Shown: positions 17,542 to 27,040, counted from the first letter of the stretch. The stretch is DNA of 64,000 nucleotides from Gammaproteobacteria bacterium (GCA_029289235.1 JARFTZ010000046.1:403956-467955); one strand, 5' to 3'. The notes: a model not told the origin generated them from the letters alone. Made by a program: numbers and translations.

Positions 17542-18447
17542 GTGCCGATGAATTTCAACGATTTCGGGATCGACAGCGCCTCCATGGCCGGATCGCTGGA
17601 AACCCGCCTGGCCGCCGCGTGCCAGGCCGGCTTTACCCACGCCATGATTTCGGCGACAGATATCGTCGGCCATCCGGTCAGTACCGAAGCCGCCGTCCAG
17701 ACGATCCGCAACAGCGGTCTGCGGGTCACCGGCCTGGAAGCGCTGCGCGATTTCGAAGGCCTCGATGGCAAGCTGCACGACTACAAGGTCGATGTCGCGA
17801 GATCGATGCTGCAGTTGTGCAGCCGCATCGGCAGCCGCGTGCTGCTTACCGAGGCCTCGTCATCGATCCACGCCGACATCGCCCCGGACAAGATCGCCCG
17901 CGACCTGCGCAAACTCGCGGTTCTGGCGCTGCCGATGGGCATCCGCATCGCGTTCAAGGGCCTGTCCTGGAGCCGCACCGTCCGCGACTTTTCTGCCGCC
18001 GCCGAAATCATCTCGCTGGCCAACTGCCCGAACCTCGGCCTGGCGATGGATGCGTTCGACGTCATTGCCGCCGGCGTGCCGCTCGACGACCTCGACCTGA
18101 TATTCCCGGACCAGATATTCCTGGTGCAACTCTCCGACTTCATGCTCCAGGAAATCCGCTCGACCGAAGAACAGGCGTCAACTGCGGCGCACTTCCGCGT
18201 CTTCCCCGGCGAAGGCGCGCACAGTGAGTCGATCGCCAGATTCATCGTCAAGCTCGAAGAAATGGGCTACATCGGCGATTACAGCTTCGACGTCTATAAC
18301 ACCGACTACCTGCAGATGCCCGCAGAGACGATCGCCGACCGCGCCCGCCGCTCGGCCGAATGGCTCGGCGAGACCGTCCTGCGGCGGACGCTGCCGGTGC
18401 CGAACATGGAGCGCCTGCGCGCCGCCAAACGCCAAGCGCCGGGCTGA
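17542..18447 (+). CDS. Xylose-isomerase-like TIM-barrel protein, homologous to the N-domain of QuiC
   Basis: 301 residues with the sugar-phosphate isomerase/epimerase fold. It is similar to the 3-dehydroshikimate dehydratase half of QuiC, including a His-Phe-Arg-Val-Phe-Pro-Gly-Glu-Gly segment (residues about 217-225). Of the four QuiC metal ligands (Glu, Asp, Gln, Glu), Asp170 and Gln196 are kept. The first is Lys139 (Ala-Phe-Lys-Gly-Leu-Ser-Trp, where QuiC has Tyr-Glu-Ala-Leu-Ala-Trp) and the last is Asp250. The loss of the first acid makes ordinary dehydratase activity unlikely. The start is GTG at 17542, with an ATG two codons later. It is surely translated with the HPPD-like gene 4 bases upstream and lies 66 bases before mfd. 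Confidence 0.8.
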   Translation: MPMNFNDFGIDSASMAGSLETRLAAACQAGFTHAMISATDIVGHPVSTEAAVQTIRNSGLRVTGLEALRDFEGLDGKLHDYKVDVARSMLQLCSRIGSRVLLTEASSSIHADIAPDKIARDLRKLAVLALPMGIRIAFKGLSWSRTVRDFSAAAEIISLANCPNLGLAMDAFDVIAAGVPLDDLDLIFPDQIFLVQLSDFMLQEIRSTEEQASTAAHFRVFPGEGAHSESIARFIVKLEEMGYIGDYSFDVYNTDYLQMPAETIADRARRSAEWLGETVLRRTLPVPNMERLRAAKRQAPG

Positions 18448-18475
18448 GGCACGCCTCCGCCCGGCGGGGCGGAAC

Positions 18476-18481
18476 TATAAT
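18476..18481 (+). promoter_or_regulatory. Possible -10 box ahead of mfd
   Basis: A perfect TATAAT stands 33 bases before the mfd start in otherwise GC-rich sequence. No convincing -35 element lies 16-18 bases upstream, so the promoter is tentative. Confidence 0.3.
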
Positions 18482-18513
18482 AGGCGGCTTTTCCGTTCCC
18501 TCCGATCGTCGCC

Positions 18514-21500
18514 GTGCCCCACGCCAAGCCGCAGCCAGCCGCTGCAACCCACCTGCCCGCCCTAGCCTTGCCGGCCGCGAAAGCCGGCGAACGCACCCTG
18601 CTCCCGTCGTACGCCGGCTCGTCGGACGCCCTCGTTCTGGCGCAACTGGCGAACGAGCGCAAGGGCCTGCTCGCCGTCCTCACCGCCAGCGCCGGCGACG
18701 CGCAGCGCCTGCTCGACGAGCTGCCGTGGTTCGCGCCCGGTCTGAAAGTGCGCCTGCTGCCCGACTGGGAAACGCTGCCCTACGACAGCTTCTCGCCGCA
18801 CCACGACCTCGTTTCCGAACGGCTGGCCACGCTCTACGCCGTCACGCGCGGCGAGTGCGACGTGCTGCTCGTGCCGGCGTCGACGGCGGCTTACCGCTTC
18901 GCCCCGCCGGCTTACCTCGCCGCCTACACCTTCTTCCTGCAACAGGGCGAGACACTGGACGCCGACGCTTTCCGCGCCCAGATGACGCTGGCCGGCTACA
19001 CCCACGTTTCCAACGTCGTCTCGCCCGGCGAATACTCGATTCGCGGCGGCCTCGTGGACCTCTATCCAATGGGCTCGGCACTGCCGTACCGCCTCGACCT
19101 GTTCGATGACGAAATCGAGAGCATCAAGACCTTCGACGTCGACACCCAGCGCACCCTCTACCCGGTACCGGAAATCCGCCTGCTGCCGGCGCGCGAGTTC
19201 CCGCTCGACGATAAGGGCCGCACCCGCTTCCGCCAGCGTTTCCGCGAAACATTCGAAGGCGATCCTGCCAAGTCGGGCATCTACAAGGACATCTCCAGCG
19301 GCATCCCGTCGGCCGGCATCGAGTACTGGCTACCCCTCTTCTTCGACGAAACCGCGACGCTGTTCGACTACCTGCCGCAGGACGCAACACTCTGCCTGCA
19401 CGGCAGCGTACCTGAAGCCTTGCGCGATTTCTGGCGCGACGCGCAATCGCGTTTCGAGATGCTCTCCGGCGAAAAAAGCCGGCCGCTGCTGCCACCCGCC
19501 GACCTGTTCCTCAACGAGGAAGCCTTCTTCACCGCCGCCAAGCCCTACACCCGGCTGGTGCTCGCCAAGGGCAGCGACGGCCCGACGACCGCCGTGCCGG
19601 CGGTGGCCGTCGATCGCCGCGCCGACGACCCGCTCGCAAAACTCAAGTCGTTCATCGACACTTTCTCAGGACGAACCCTGCTGCTCGCCGAATCGGCCGG
19701 CAGGCGCGAAACGCTCGCCGAACTGTTCGCCGAATATGGCCTGCGGCCGGAGGCCAGCGCCGACCTTTCCGGCTTCCTCGCCGGCGACGCCAAGGTGGCG
19801 CTCGGCGTCGCTCCGCTGCACGAAGGATTTGTGCTTGACCAGCTCGCCTTCATCACCGAAACCGAGCTCTACGCCGGCAGCCCGACCCGCCGCACGCGCC
19901 ACGCCGCGCAGAAGAAAGCCTCGCTCGACAACTGGCTGCGCGACCTGACCGAACTCAAGGTCGGCGATCCGGTCGTCCATGAGCAGCACGGCATCGCCCG
20001 CTACCAGGGACTGATCCACATGGATCTCGGCGAAGGCGACATGGAGTTCCTCGAACTGCATTACGCCAACGAAGCCAAGCTCTACGTGCCGGTCTCGCAA
20101 CTGCATGTCATCTCGCGCTATTCCGGCGCCGACCCGGACGCCGCACCGCTGCATTCGCTTGGCTCGCAGCAATGGGAGAAGGCGAAGCGCAAGGCGGCGC
20201 TGCAGGCGCGCGACACCGCCGCCGAACTACTCGCGCTCTACGCCCGCCGCGCCGCGCGTCAGGGCCACGCCTTCGAATTCACCGTCCATGACTACGAGGC
20301 TTTCGCCGACGGCTTCGGCTTCGAGGAAACCGTCGACCAGGCCGCCGCCATCGAAGCGGTGATCGACGACATGAAGTCCGGCAAGCCGATGGATCGCCTC
20401 GTCTGCGGCGACGTCGGCTTCGGCAAGACCGAAGTCGCCCTGCGCGCCGCGTTCTGCGCGGTGGCCGGCGGCAAGCAGGTCGCGGTGCTCTGCCCGACCA
20501 CCCTGCTCTGCGAACAGCACTTCCAGACATTCAGCGACCGTTTTGCCGAATGGCCCGTCAAGATCGCCGAACTGTCGCGCTTCAAGACCGCCAAGGAAAC
20601 GACGCAAGCCTTGAAGGAACTGGCCGAAGGCAAGATCGACATCGTCATCGGCACACACAAGCTGCTGCAGAAGGACGTGACCTTTACCCGCCTTGGCCTC
20701 GTCATCATCGACGAGGAACACCGCTTCGGCGTCCGTCAGAAGGAGGCGCTGAAGGCTCTGCGCGCCGAGGTCGACGTGCTGACGCTGACCGCGACGCCGA
20801 TCCCGCGCACACTCGGCATGTCGCTAGAAGGCCTGCGCGACTTCTCGGTGATCGCCACCGCGCCGCAGAAGCGGCTGGCGATCAAGACCTTCGTCTCGCG
20901 CTTCTCCGACGGCATCATCCGCGAAGCGCTGCTGCGCGAGTTCAAGCGCGGCGGCCAGGTGTATTTCTTGCACAACGAGGTCGATACCATCGAGAACATG
21001 CGCGAGAAGCTGACCAAGCTGCTGCCGGAAGCGCGCATCGTCGTCGGCCACGGCCAGATGAACGAGCGCGAGCTGGAGCGCGTGATGCGCGACTTCACCC
21101 AGCAGCGCGCCAACCTGCTGCTGTGCACGACGATCATCGAGACCGGCATCGACAACCCGCACGCCAACACCATCGTCATCAACCGCGCCGACAAGTTCGG
21201 TCTCGCCCAGCTGCATCAGTTGCGCGGCCGTGTCGGGCGCTCGCACCACCAGGCCTACGCTTATCTGCTCACGCACGGCGAAGCGGATGGAACATCGGGG
21301 CTGACCAAGCAGGCGAAACAACGCCTCGAAGCGATCCAGATGATGGACGAACTCGGCGCCGGCTTCTATCTCGCCATGCACGACCTCGAAATCCGCGGCG
21401 CCGGCGAAGTGCTCGGCGAAAACCAGTCCGGCTCGATGCAGGAAATCGGCTTCAACCTGTACACCGAAATGCTCAACCGCGCCGTCAGCGCACTGCGCCA

Positions 21501-21969
21501 GGGCAAGGAACCGGATCTGCTGGAACCGCTCGGCATCGCCACCGAGATCAACCTGCATACACCAGCGCTGCTGCCGGACGACTACGCGCCGGACGTGCAC
21601 GAACGGCTGACGCTGTACAAGCGCTTTGCCAACTGCGATTCGCTCGACGACGTGAGCGCGATGCAGGAGGAACTCGTCGACCGCTTCGGCGAACTGCCGC
21701 CGCAGGCCCAGTCGCTGCTGGAAAGCCACCGCTTGCGCCTGCTGTGCAAGCCGCTCGGGATCGTCAAGCTCGATGCGACTGCAAGCGGCGTGACAGTGCA
21801 GTTCGAAAAGGCGCCGCCGATCGAACCCATTGTCATCATCACCCTGATCCAGAAGAACCGGAACTACAAGCTGGCCGGACAGGATAAACTCTCGCTCACC
21901 CGTAACTGCCCGACGCTGGCGGACCGTGTCGCCGCCGTCAAGGAACTGCTGAGGCAACTGAAGCCATGA
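18514..21969 (+). CDS. mfd: Transcription-repair coupling factor Mfd
   Basis: 1151 residues, normal for Mfd, a cytoplasmic ATPase that pushes stalled RNA polymerase off damaged DNA and recruits UvrA. The UvrB-like module occupies roughly the first 350 residues. The RNA-polymerase-interacting domain lies near 485-560 (Val-Gly-Asp-Pro-Val-Val-His-Glu-Gln-His-Gly). The translocase has Walker A Gly-Asp-Val-Gly-Phe-Gly-Lys-Thr-Glu (about 633-641) and Asp-Glu-Glu-His (about 732-735). The C-terminal UvrA-masking domain completes it. The start is a GTG at 18514. The stop overlaps the aroG start (ATGA), so the genes are translationally coupled. Confidence 0.97.
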   Translation: MPHAKPQPAAATHLPALALPAAKAGERTLLPSYAGSSDALVLAQLANERKGLLAVLTASAGDAQRLLDELPWFAPGLKVRLLPDWETLPYDSFSPHHDLVSERLATLYAVTRGECDVLLVPASTAAYRFAPPAYLAAYTFFLQQGETLDADAFRAQMTLAGYTHVSNVVSPGEYSIRGGLVDLYPMGSALPYRLDLFDDEIESIKTFDVDTQRTLYPVPEIRLLPAREFPLDDKGRTRFRQRFRETFEGDPAKSGIYKDISSGIPSAGIEYWLPLFFDETATLFDYLPQDATLCLHGSVPEALRDFWRDAQSRFEMLSGEKSRPLLPPADLFLNEEAFFTAAKPYTRLVLAKGSDGPTTAVPAVAVDRRADDPLAKLKSFIDTFSGRTLLLAESAGRRETLAELFAEYGLRPEASADLSGFLAGDAKVALGVAPLHEGFVLDQLAFITETELYAGSPTRRTRHAAQKKASLDNWLRDLTELKVGDPVVHEQHGIARYQGLIHMDLGEGDMEFLELHYANEAKLYVPVSQLHVISRYSGADPDAAPLHSLGSQQWEKAKRKAALQARDTAAELLALYARRAARQGHAFEFTVHDYEAFADGFGFEETVDQAAAIEAVIDDMKSGKPMDRLVCGDVGFGKTEVALRAAFCAVAGGKQVAVLCPTTLLCEQHFQTFSDRFAEWPVKIAELSRFKTAKETTQALKELAEGKIDIVIGTHKLLQKDVTFTRLGLVIIDEEHRFGVRQKEALKALRAEVDVLTLTATPIPRTLGMSLEGLRDFSVIATAPQKRLAIKTFVSRFSDGIIREALLREFKRGGQVYFLHNEVDTIENMREKLTKLLPEARIVVGHGQMNERELERVMRDFTQQRANLLLCTTIIETGIDNPHANTIVINRADKFGLAQLHQLRGRVGRSHHQAYAYLLTHGEADGTSGLTKQAKQRLEAIQMMDELGAGFYLAMHDLEIRGAGEVLGENQSGSMQEIGFNLYTEMLNRAVSALRQGKEPDLLEPLGIATEINLHTPALLPDDYAPDVHERLTLYKRFANCDSLDDVSAMQEELVDRFGELPPQAQSLLESHRLRLLCKPLGIVKLDATASGVTVQFEKAPPIEPIVIITLIQKNRNYKLAGQDKLSLTRNCPTLADRVAAVKELLRQLKP

Positions 21970-23063
21970 ACCACCCCGACAAGACCAACATCGCCACGCC
22001 GGACATCGAGAACGTCAACGTTACCGACTTTGACGCGATGCCCTCGCCCGAGGAGATCCACGCCCGCGTGCCGCTGTCGGACAAGGCCACGCAGACGGTC
22101 ATGCAGGGCCGCGAGGCGCTGCGCAACATCCTCGACCGCAAGGATCCGCGCCTGTTCGTCGTCGTCGGCCCCTGTTCGATCCACGACCCGGCTGCAGGTC
22201 TCGACTACGCCCGCCGGCTGAAGAAGCTTTCCGACGAGTTGAGCGACACCCTGCTGCTGGTGATGCGCGTGTACTTCGAAAAGCCGCGCACCACCACGGG
22301 CTGGAAAGGGTTCATCAATGACCCGGACATGGACGACTCGTTCAACATCAACAAGGGCATGGAACTGGCGCGCAAATTCCTGCGCGACGTCGCCGAAATC
22401 GGCCTGCCTGCGGGCACCGAGGCGCTCGACCCGATCTCGCCGCAATACCTCGGCGACCTGATCGCCTGGACGGCCATTGGCGCGCGCACCACCGAATCGC
22501 AGACGCACCGCGAAATCGCCTCCGGCCTCTCCACCCCCGTCGGCTTCAAGAACGCGACCAACGGCGACGTCGGCATCGCGGTCAACGCCATCCTTTCCGC
22601 ATCGCGTCCGCACAGCTTCCTGGGGATCAACGGCGAGGGCCACACCTCGATCGTGCGCACCCGCGGCAACCCCTACGGACACATCGTCCTGCGCGGCGGC
22701 GACGGACGCCCCAACTACGACACGGTCAGCGTGCGCATCGCCGAGGAAGCCCTGCGCAAGGCCAAACTGCCCGCCAACATCGTCGTCGATTGCTCGCACG
22801 CCAACAGCTACAAGAACCCGGAACTGCAGCCGCTGGTGATGTCCGACGTCATCAACCAGATCCGCTTCGGCAACACTTCGCTGGCCGGGGTGATGATCGA
22901 ATCGAACCTCGTCGCCGGCAATCAGCCGATCCCGCAAAACCTGGCCCTGTTGCGCTACGGCTGCTCAGTGACCGACGCCTGTGTCGGCTGGGAGACGACC
23001 GAAACCATGCTGCGCGAAGCGGCCGCCCACCTGCGCGACGTACTGCCGAAGCGCAACAAATAA
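21966..23063 (+). CDS. aroG: 3-deoxy-7-phosphoheptulonate (DAHP) synthase, class I
   Basis: 365 residues, the E. coli AroF/G/H type. It joins phosphoenolpyruvate and erythrose 4-phosphate, the entry step to the shikimate pathway. Signature motifs: Val-Val-Gly-Pro-Cys-Ser-Ile-His-Asp (metal-binding Cys, near residue 70), Glu-Lys-Pro-Arg-Thr-Thr-Thr-Gly-Trp-Lys-Gly, Gly-Phe-Lys-Asn-Ala-Thr-Asn-Gly, and Asp-Cys-Ser-His-Ala-Asn. The N-terminal extension typical of feedback-regulated forms is present. Which amino acid inhibits it cannot be read with confidence. It overlaps mfd by four bases and is 30 bases upstream of the DUF1015 gene. Confidence 0.96.
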   Translation: MNHPDKTNIATPDIENVNVTDFDAMPSPEEIHARVPLSDKATQTVMQGREALRNILDRKDPRLFVVVGPCSIHDPAAGLDYARRLKKLSDELSDTLLLVMRVYFEKPRTTTGWKGFINDPDMDDSFNINKGMELARKFLRDVAEIGLPAGTEALDPISPQYLGDLIAWTAIGARTTESQTHREIASGLSTPVGFKNATNGDVGIAVNAILSASRPHSFLGINGEGHTSIVRTRGNPYGHIVLRGGDGRPNYDTVSVRIAEEALRKAKLPANIVVDCSHANSYKNPELQPLVMSDVINQIRFGNTSLAGVMIESNLVAGNQPIPQNLALLRYGCSVTDACVGWETTETMLREAAAHLRDVLPKRNK

Positions 23064-23093
23064 TCAAACAGACCCCATCAAGGAGAAAAACCG

Positions 23094-24326
23094 ATGCGCC
23101 CTCTGATTCGCCCCTTTACGGCCCTGCGCCCGCGTCCCGAGCACGCTGCCGCCGTCGCCGCGCCGCCCTATGACGTGCTTTCCAGCGAGGAAGCCCGCGT
23201 CCGCGCCGCCGGCAAGCCGTATTCGTTCCTGCACATCTCCAAGGCCGAGATCGACCTGCCCGAGGACATCGACCACTACGCGCCCGAGGTATACGCCAAG
23301 TCGGCGGAAAACCTGCAGAAGCTGATCGACCAGGGCATCCTGATCCGCGAGGCCAAGCCGTGCTACTACGCCTACCGCCTGGTCATGGGCAACCACGTCC
23401 AGACCGGCCTGATCGCGGCCGCCTCGGTCGCCGACTACGACAGCAACCGCATCCGCAAGCACGAATTCACCCGCCCGGACAAGGAAGACGACCGCGTCCG
23501 CCAGATCGAGGCACTCAACGCCCAGACCGGCCCGGTCCTGCTCGCGCACCCGGACAGCGACGAGGCCGAAAAGCTGATCGCCGATGCCACCGCCGGCACG
23601 CCGATCGCTGATCTCACCGCCGACGACGGCATCAAGCACACCGTCTGGCTGATCGATGACGAGGCGACGATCGCCCGCATCAGCACAGTCGTCGGTGCGA
23701 TGCCCAACCTCTACATCGCCGACGGCCACCACCGCTCCGCCGCTGCCTCGCGCGTCGCTGCCGCCCGCCGGGGCAAGGGCCAGCCCGAATCAGCCGAGTA
23801 CTTCCTGGCCGTTATCTTCCCGGCCCGCCAGATGCGCATCCTCGACTACAACCGCGTCGTGCGCGACCTCAACGGCCATTCCGTCGAATCGTTCCTCAAG
23901 GCGGTCGGCGAACGCTACACGGTCACGCCGTCGGACAAACCGGTGCATCCCGAGCGCACCGGCGTCTGCGGCATGTACCTCGCCGGCCGCTGGTACCACC
24001 TCGCGATCAACCCGGACCTCGTGCCGGTCGCCGACCCGGTACGCCGCCTCGACGTCTCGGTGCTTTCGGAACAACTCCTCGGCCCGATCCTCGGCATCGC
24101 CGACCTGCGCCGCGATACGCGCATCGACTTCGTCGGCGGCATCCGCGGATTACCGGAGCTGGAACGGCGCGTGAATAGCGGCGAGATGGCCGTCGCCTTC
24201 GCCATGCACCCGACGCAACTCACCGAACTGATGTCGGTCGCCGACGCCGGCGAAGTGATGCCGCCGAAGTCGACCTGGTTCGAGCCGAAGCTGGCCGACG
24301 GCCTCGCCTCGCACGTGCTCGATTAA
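23094..24326 (+). CDS. DUF1015 family protein
   Basis: A 410-residue cytoplasmic protein of the conserved DUF1015 family. It begins Leu-Ile-Arg-Pro-Phe-Thr-Ala-Leu-Arg-Pro, followed by Ala-Ala-Pro-Pro-Tyr-Asp-Val, and has the invariant Ala-Asp-Gly-His-His-Arg-Ser-Ala-Ala motif near residue 206-214, probably part of an active or nucleotide site. The family is widespread and often found near serine or aromatic amino acid genes, but I will not assign a reaction. AAGGAG precedes the ATG. It follows aroG closely and is followed by a terminator, making it the last gene of the mfd-aroG unit. Confidence 0.88.
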   Translation: MRPLIRPFTALRPRPEHAAAVAAPPYDVLSSEEARVRAAGKPYSFLHISKAEIDLPEDIDHYAPEVYAKSAENLQKLIDQGILIREAKPCYYAYRLVMGNHVQTGLIAAASVADYDSNRIRKHEFTRPDKEDDRVRQIEALNAQTGPVLLAHPDSDEAEKLIADATAGTPIADLTADDGIKHTVWLIDDEATIARISTVVGAMPNLYIADGHHRSAAASRVAAARRGKGQPESAEYFLAVIFPARQMRILDYNRVVRDLNGHSVESFLKAVGERYTVTPSDKPVHPERTGVCGMYLAGRWYHLAINPDLVPVADPVRRLDVSVLSEQLLGPILGIADLRRDTRIDFVGGIRGLPELERRVNSGEMAVAFAMHPTQLTELMSVADAGEVMPPKSTWFEPKLADGLASHVLD

Positions 24327-24343
24327 GAATCACCGACGCAACC

Positions 24344-24385
24344 ACGCCCCGAACGGCCGCCACGGCTTTTCGGGGCGTTTCGTTT
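24344..24385. terminator. Intrinsic terminator between convergent DUF1015 and FMN reductase genes
   Basis: ACGCCCCGAA (24344-24353) pairs with TTCGGGGCGT (24369-24378) around a 15-base loop, followed by TTCGTTTTC on the plus strand. It serves the plus-strand operon. The minus-strand gene ends at 24386, so the hairpin may act for both. Confidence 0.75.
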
Positions 24386-24925
24386 TCAGGGCTTGCCTGG
24401 CAGGAACGGCAAGGCCAGATCGACGGCGAGCGCGATCCGCTTCTCCAGCGCCGGGCTGGTGATCCGGTAATCGGTGAAATCCGCCTCGGTGGCATAAACG
24501 CCGAGCGGCAGCGTCAACGCCTGCTTCATGGCGAACAGCGGCCGCATCTGCTGGTCGATCATCAAGCCGTGCAAGGGGCTGCCACCGGTCGCCGCGAGCA
24601 GCGTCGGCGTCCCGGCCAGCGCATCCACGCCCAGGAAATCAATAAAGTGCTTGAACATCCCGGTGTAGGTCGCGCTATACACCGGGCTGGCGGCGATCAG
24701 CACATCCGCCGACTCGACGGCGGCCAGATGGCCGAGAATCTCTGGCGGCAACTCGCCGCGCTGCAGGCACGCGCCCAAGACTCGTCCGAATTGTGAGATT
24801 TCCAACATCTGCGGCGCGATTGTGCGACATTCGCCAAGCTTCGCCAGCAACGCCTCGCACAGCACCCGCGTGCGCGAAGGCCGTTGCAGGCTGCCACAAA
24901 GCACCGTGACATTGAGTGCGGACAT
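24386..24925 (-). CDS. NADPH-dependent FMN reductase (SsuE/MsuE-like)
   Basis: 179 residues of the flavodoxin-like NADPH-FMN reductase family. Thr-Val-Leu-Cys-Gly-Ser-Leu-Gln-Arg-Pro-Ser-Arg-Thr is the FMN-phosphate loop. Ala-Ser-Pro-Val-Tyr-Ser-Ala-Thr-Tyr-Thr-Gly forms the flavin-ring loop, and that Tyr-rich sequence is typical of SsuE and MsuE, which feed reduced FMN to sulfonate monooxygenases. No ssuD or msuD gene is adjacent, so the partner is unknown. ATG at 24925 is chosen over the longer open frame because the FMN loop should lie near the N-terminus. It is divergent from the TonB receptor gene. Confidence 0.85.
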   Translation of the reverse strand: MSALNVTVLCGSLQRPSRTRVLCEALLAKLGECRTIAPQMLEISQFGRVLGACLQRGELPPEILGHLAAVESADVLIAASPVYSATYTGMFKHFIDFLGVDALAGTPTLLAATGGSPLHGLMIDQQMRPLFAMKQALTLPLGVYATEADFTDYRITSPALEKRIALAVDLALPFLPGKP

Positions 24926-25061
24926 AATCGGTTCCCTTTCTGTATCCCAAAATTCACAAGAATCGCAAATTCCGCGCCGGCCCGGGTGGACACTCGCTAC
25001 GTCCTTGTAGCAAACTCGGAGCCGCGGCGATGACCACGGCGCCGGACAACGACAATATCCC

Positions 25062-27026
25062 ATGAGTTATCGAAAAACACTCTTTTCGCTCGCCGTCTGC
25101 GCGCTTCCCGCTGTTTCATGGGGTACTGAAGGCAACACCAGCGACCTGACGGAACTCTCGCTGGAACAACTCCTCCAGGTCGAGGTCGTCAGCGCCTCGC
25201 GCTACGCGCAAACCCTCGCTGAAGCCCCCGCTTCCGTGACCGTGATCGACGAGACGGAGTTGCGTCAGCACGGCTACCGCAACCTTGCCGAGGCGCTGGT
25301 GACTGTTCCCGGCGTGTATTCGAGCAACGACCGCAACTACACCTACCTTGGCGTGCGTGGTTTCAACCGCCCCGGCGACTACGGCACGCGCCTCCTGTTG
25401 CTCACCGATGGTGTCCGCCGCAACGATCCGCTCTACGATCAAGCGATGCTCGGCAACGAATCGCCGGTCGAGGTCGACTGGGTCAAACGCATCGAGTTCG
25501 TCCCCGGACCGGCATCGTCCGTATACGGCCCGAACGCACTTTTCGGCACGGTCAACACCGTCATGCTTGAAGGCGGAGACGTCGACGGCACGCGCGTCAC
25601 CCTTGACGCGGGAACAGAACAAACACGGCGCCTCGGCGTGGTAGCCGGGCAGAAAGTGGATGCCAAGCATGACTGGTTCGTCGGGTTCTCCGCCTACAAG
25701 GCGGATGGCGACAACCTGTACTTCCCGGAGTTTGACAACGGCATCACCAACGGCAAGGCCACCGGCCTCGACGGCGAGCGGTACCACAAGCTGTATGCCA
25801 AGTACCGCTGGGGCAACTGGCGGCTGACCGGCAATTTCAGTTCGCGCAAAAAGGATCTGGCCACCGCCCCCTGGGATACCGAATTCGGCGCCAGCGGGAC
25901 GTGGTCGCGCGACGAAAACAGTCTGTTCGAACTGCGCTACGACGGCGACGAATCCGGCGGATGGACGCCCGCCTTTCGTCTCTTCAGCGGTCATTACACC
26001 TATGACGGCAACTACCGCTACGAAAGCGATCCCGACTCCCGTGACCGCGCGACGGCCACCTGGCACGGCGGCGAATACCGGCTGACCTACGGCGGCTTGA
26101 CGAATCATCGCCTGATCGTCGGTGTCGATGCCCAATGGAACACCAAGGTCGAGCAGATCTACTACGAAACCGGGCCGAAGAACGTCATCCTCGACAGCAA
26201 CGAACCCTCGCGCACCGCCAGCTTTTTCCTGCAGGACGAATGGCGATTCCGTCCCGACTGGCTCGTCAACGTCAGCCTGCGCCACGACACGCACAGCGAC
26301 TTTTCCAGCGCCACCTCGCCGCGCCTGGCGCTGATCTGGCAGGCCACGCCGCGCCTTACGCTGAAAGGGATCGTCGGCCAGGCCTATCGTTTCCCCAATG
26401 CCTTCGAACGCTTCTACCACGACGGGGACGTAACGCAATCGGCCAACCCCGATCTCGATCCCGAACGCATCGTCAGTCGCGAACTGGCGGCCTTCTACCG
26501 CTTCGGACAAAGCGGCCAGATCGGCGTCAGCGTCTTCGACAACACGATCATCGACATGATCGACCAGATCACCGACGATCAGGGCGTCTCGACCTACGCC
26601 AACCTTGACAAGGTCCACGCCCACGGCGTCGAGTTGTCAGCCGAAAACCGCTGGGCCACGGGCTATCGCCTGCGCGGCAGCATCGGCTGGCAACAGAGCA
26701 GGATCGAAGGTGGCGGGTCGCTGGCCGATTCGCCCAGGCTCACCGGGAAACTCATCGCAGAGGCGCCGCTGGCCGCCGGCTGGACCGCTTCCGGCGAACT
26801 CCTCGGCCTGTCCTCGCGCAAGGGTTACAGCGGCGACGTTCCCGGCTATGGCATCGTCAACCTGAAGATCTCCTCGCCTCTCGTTGCCGGACTGGGACAG
26901 TTCGGTCTGTCGGTTCACAACGTCGGCGACCGGCGCTACTACGATCCCGCCAGCGCCTACCTCGCTTTGCACGCGGTCGAGCAGAATCGCCGCCAGGTGA
27001 TGATGCGGTGGACGCTGCCGTTTTGA
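25062..27026 (+). CDS. TonB-dependent outer-membrane receptor of a YfiR/c-di-GMP operon
   Basis: 654 residues. A signal peptide (about residues 1-21, ending Ser-Trp-Gly) precedes a plug domain (about 45-160, with Ala-Ser-Val-Thr-Val-Ile-Asp near the start). The remainder is a beta barrel ending in Trp-Thr-Leu-Pro-Phe; a C-terminal Phe is the usual outer-membrane insertion signal. No separate TonB box is evident. The ligand may be a siderophore or vitamin, but the next two genes encode a YfiR-like periplasmic protein and a membrane GGDEF-EAL protein. That trio is common in betaproteobacteria, where the receptor is thought to feed a c-di-GMP signal. The start is at the ATG at 25062, near the divergent FMN reductase gene. 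Confidence 0.85.
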   Translation: MSYRKTLFSLAVCALPAVSWGTEGNTSDLTELSLEQLLQVEVVSASRYAQTLAEAPASVTVIDETELRQHGYRNLAEALVTVPGVYSSNDRNYTYLGVRGFNRPGDYGTRLLLLTDGVRRNDPLYDQAMLGNESPVEVDWVKRIEFVPGPASSVYGPNALFGTVNTVMLEGGDVDGTRVTLDAGTEQTRRLGVVAGQKVDAKHDWFVGFSAYKADGDNLYFPEFDNGITNGKATGLDGERYHKLYAKYRWGNWRLTGNFSSRKKDLATAPWDTEFGASGTWSRDENSLFELRYDGDESGGWTPAFRLFSGHYTYDGNYRYESDPDSRDRATATWHGGEYRLTYGGLTNHRLIVGVDAQWNTKVEQIYYETGPKNVILDSNEPSRTASFFLQDEWRFRPDWLVNVSLRHDTHSDFSSATSPRLALIWQATPRLTLKGIVGQAYRFPNAFERFYHDGDVTQSANPDLDPERIVSRELAAFYRFGQSGQIGVSVFDNTIIDMIDQITDDQGVSTYANLDKVHAHGVELSAENRWATGYRLRGSIGWQQSRIEGGGSLADSPRLTGKLIAEAPLAAGWTASGELLGLSSRKGYSGDVPGYGIVNLKISSPLVAGLGQFGLSVHNVGDRRYYDPASAYLALHAVEQNRRQVMMRWTLPF

Positions 27027-27040
27027 GACATGACTTTATC

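Noticed and set aside
18476..18481. A confident mfd promoter
   Set aside because: TATAAT is perfect but no -35 box lies at the right distance.
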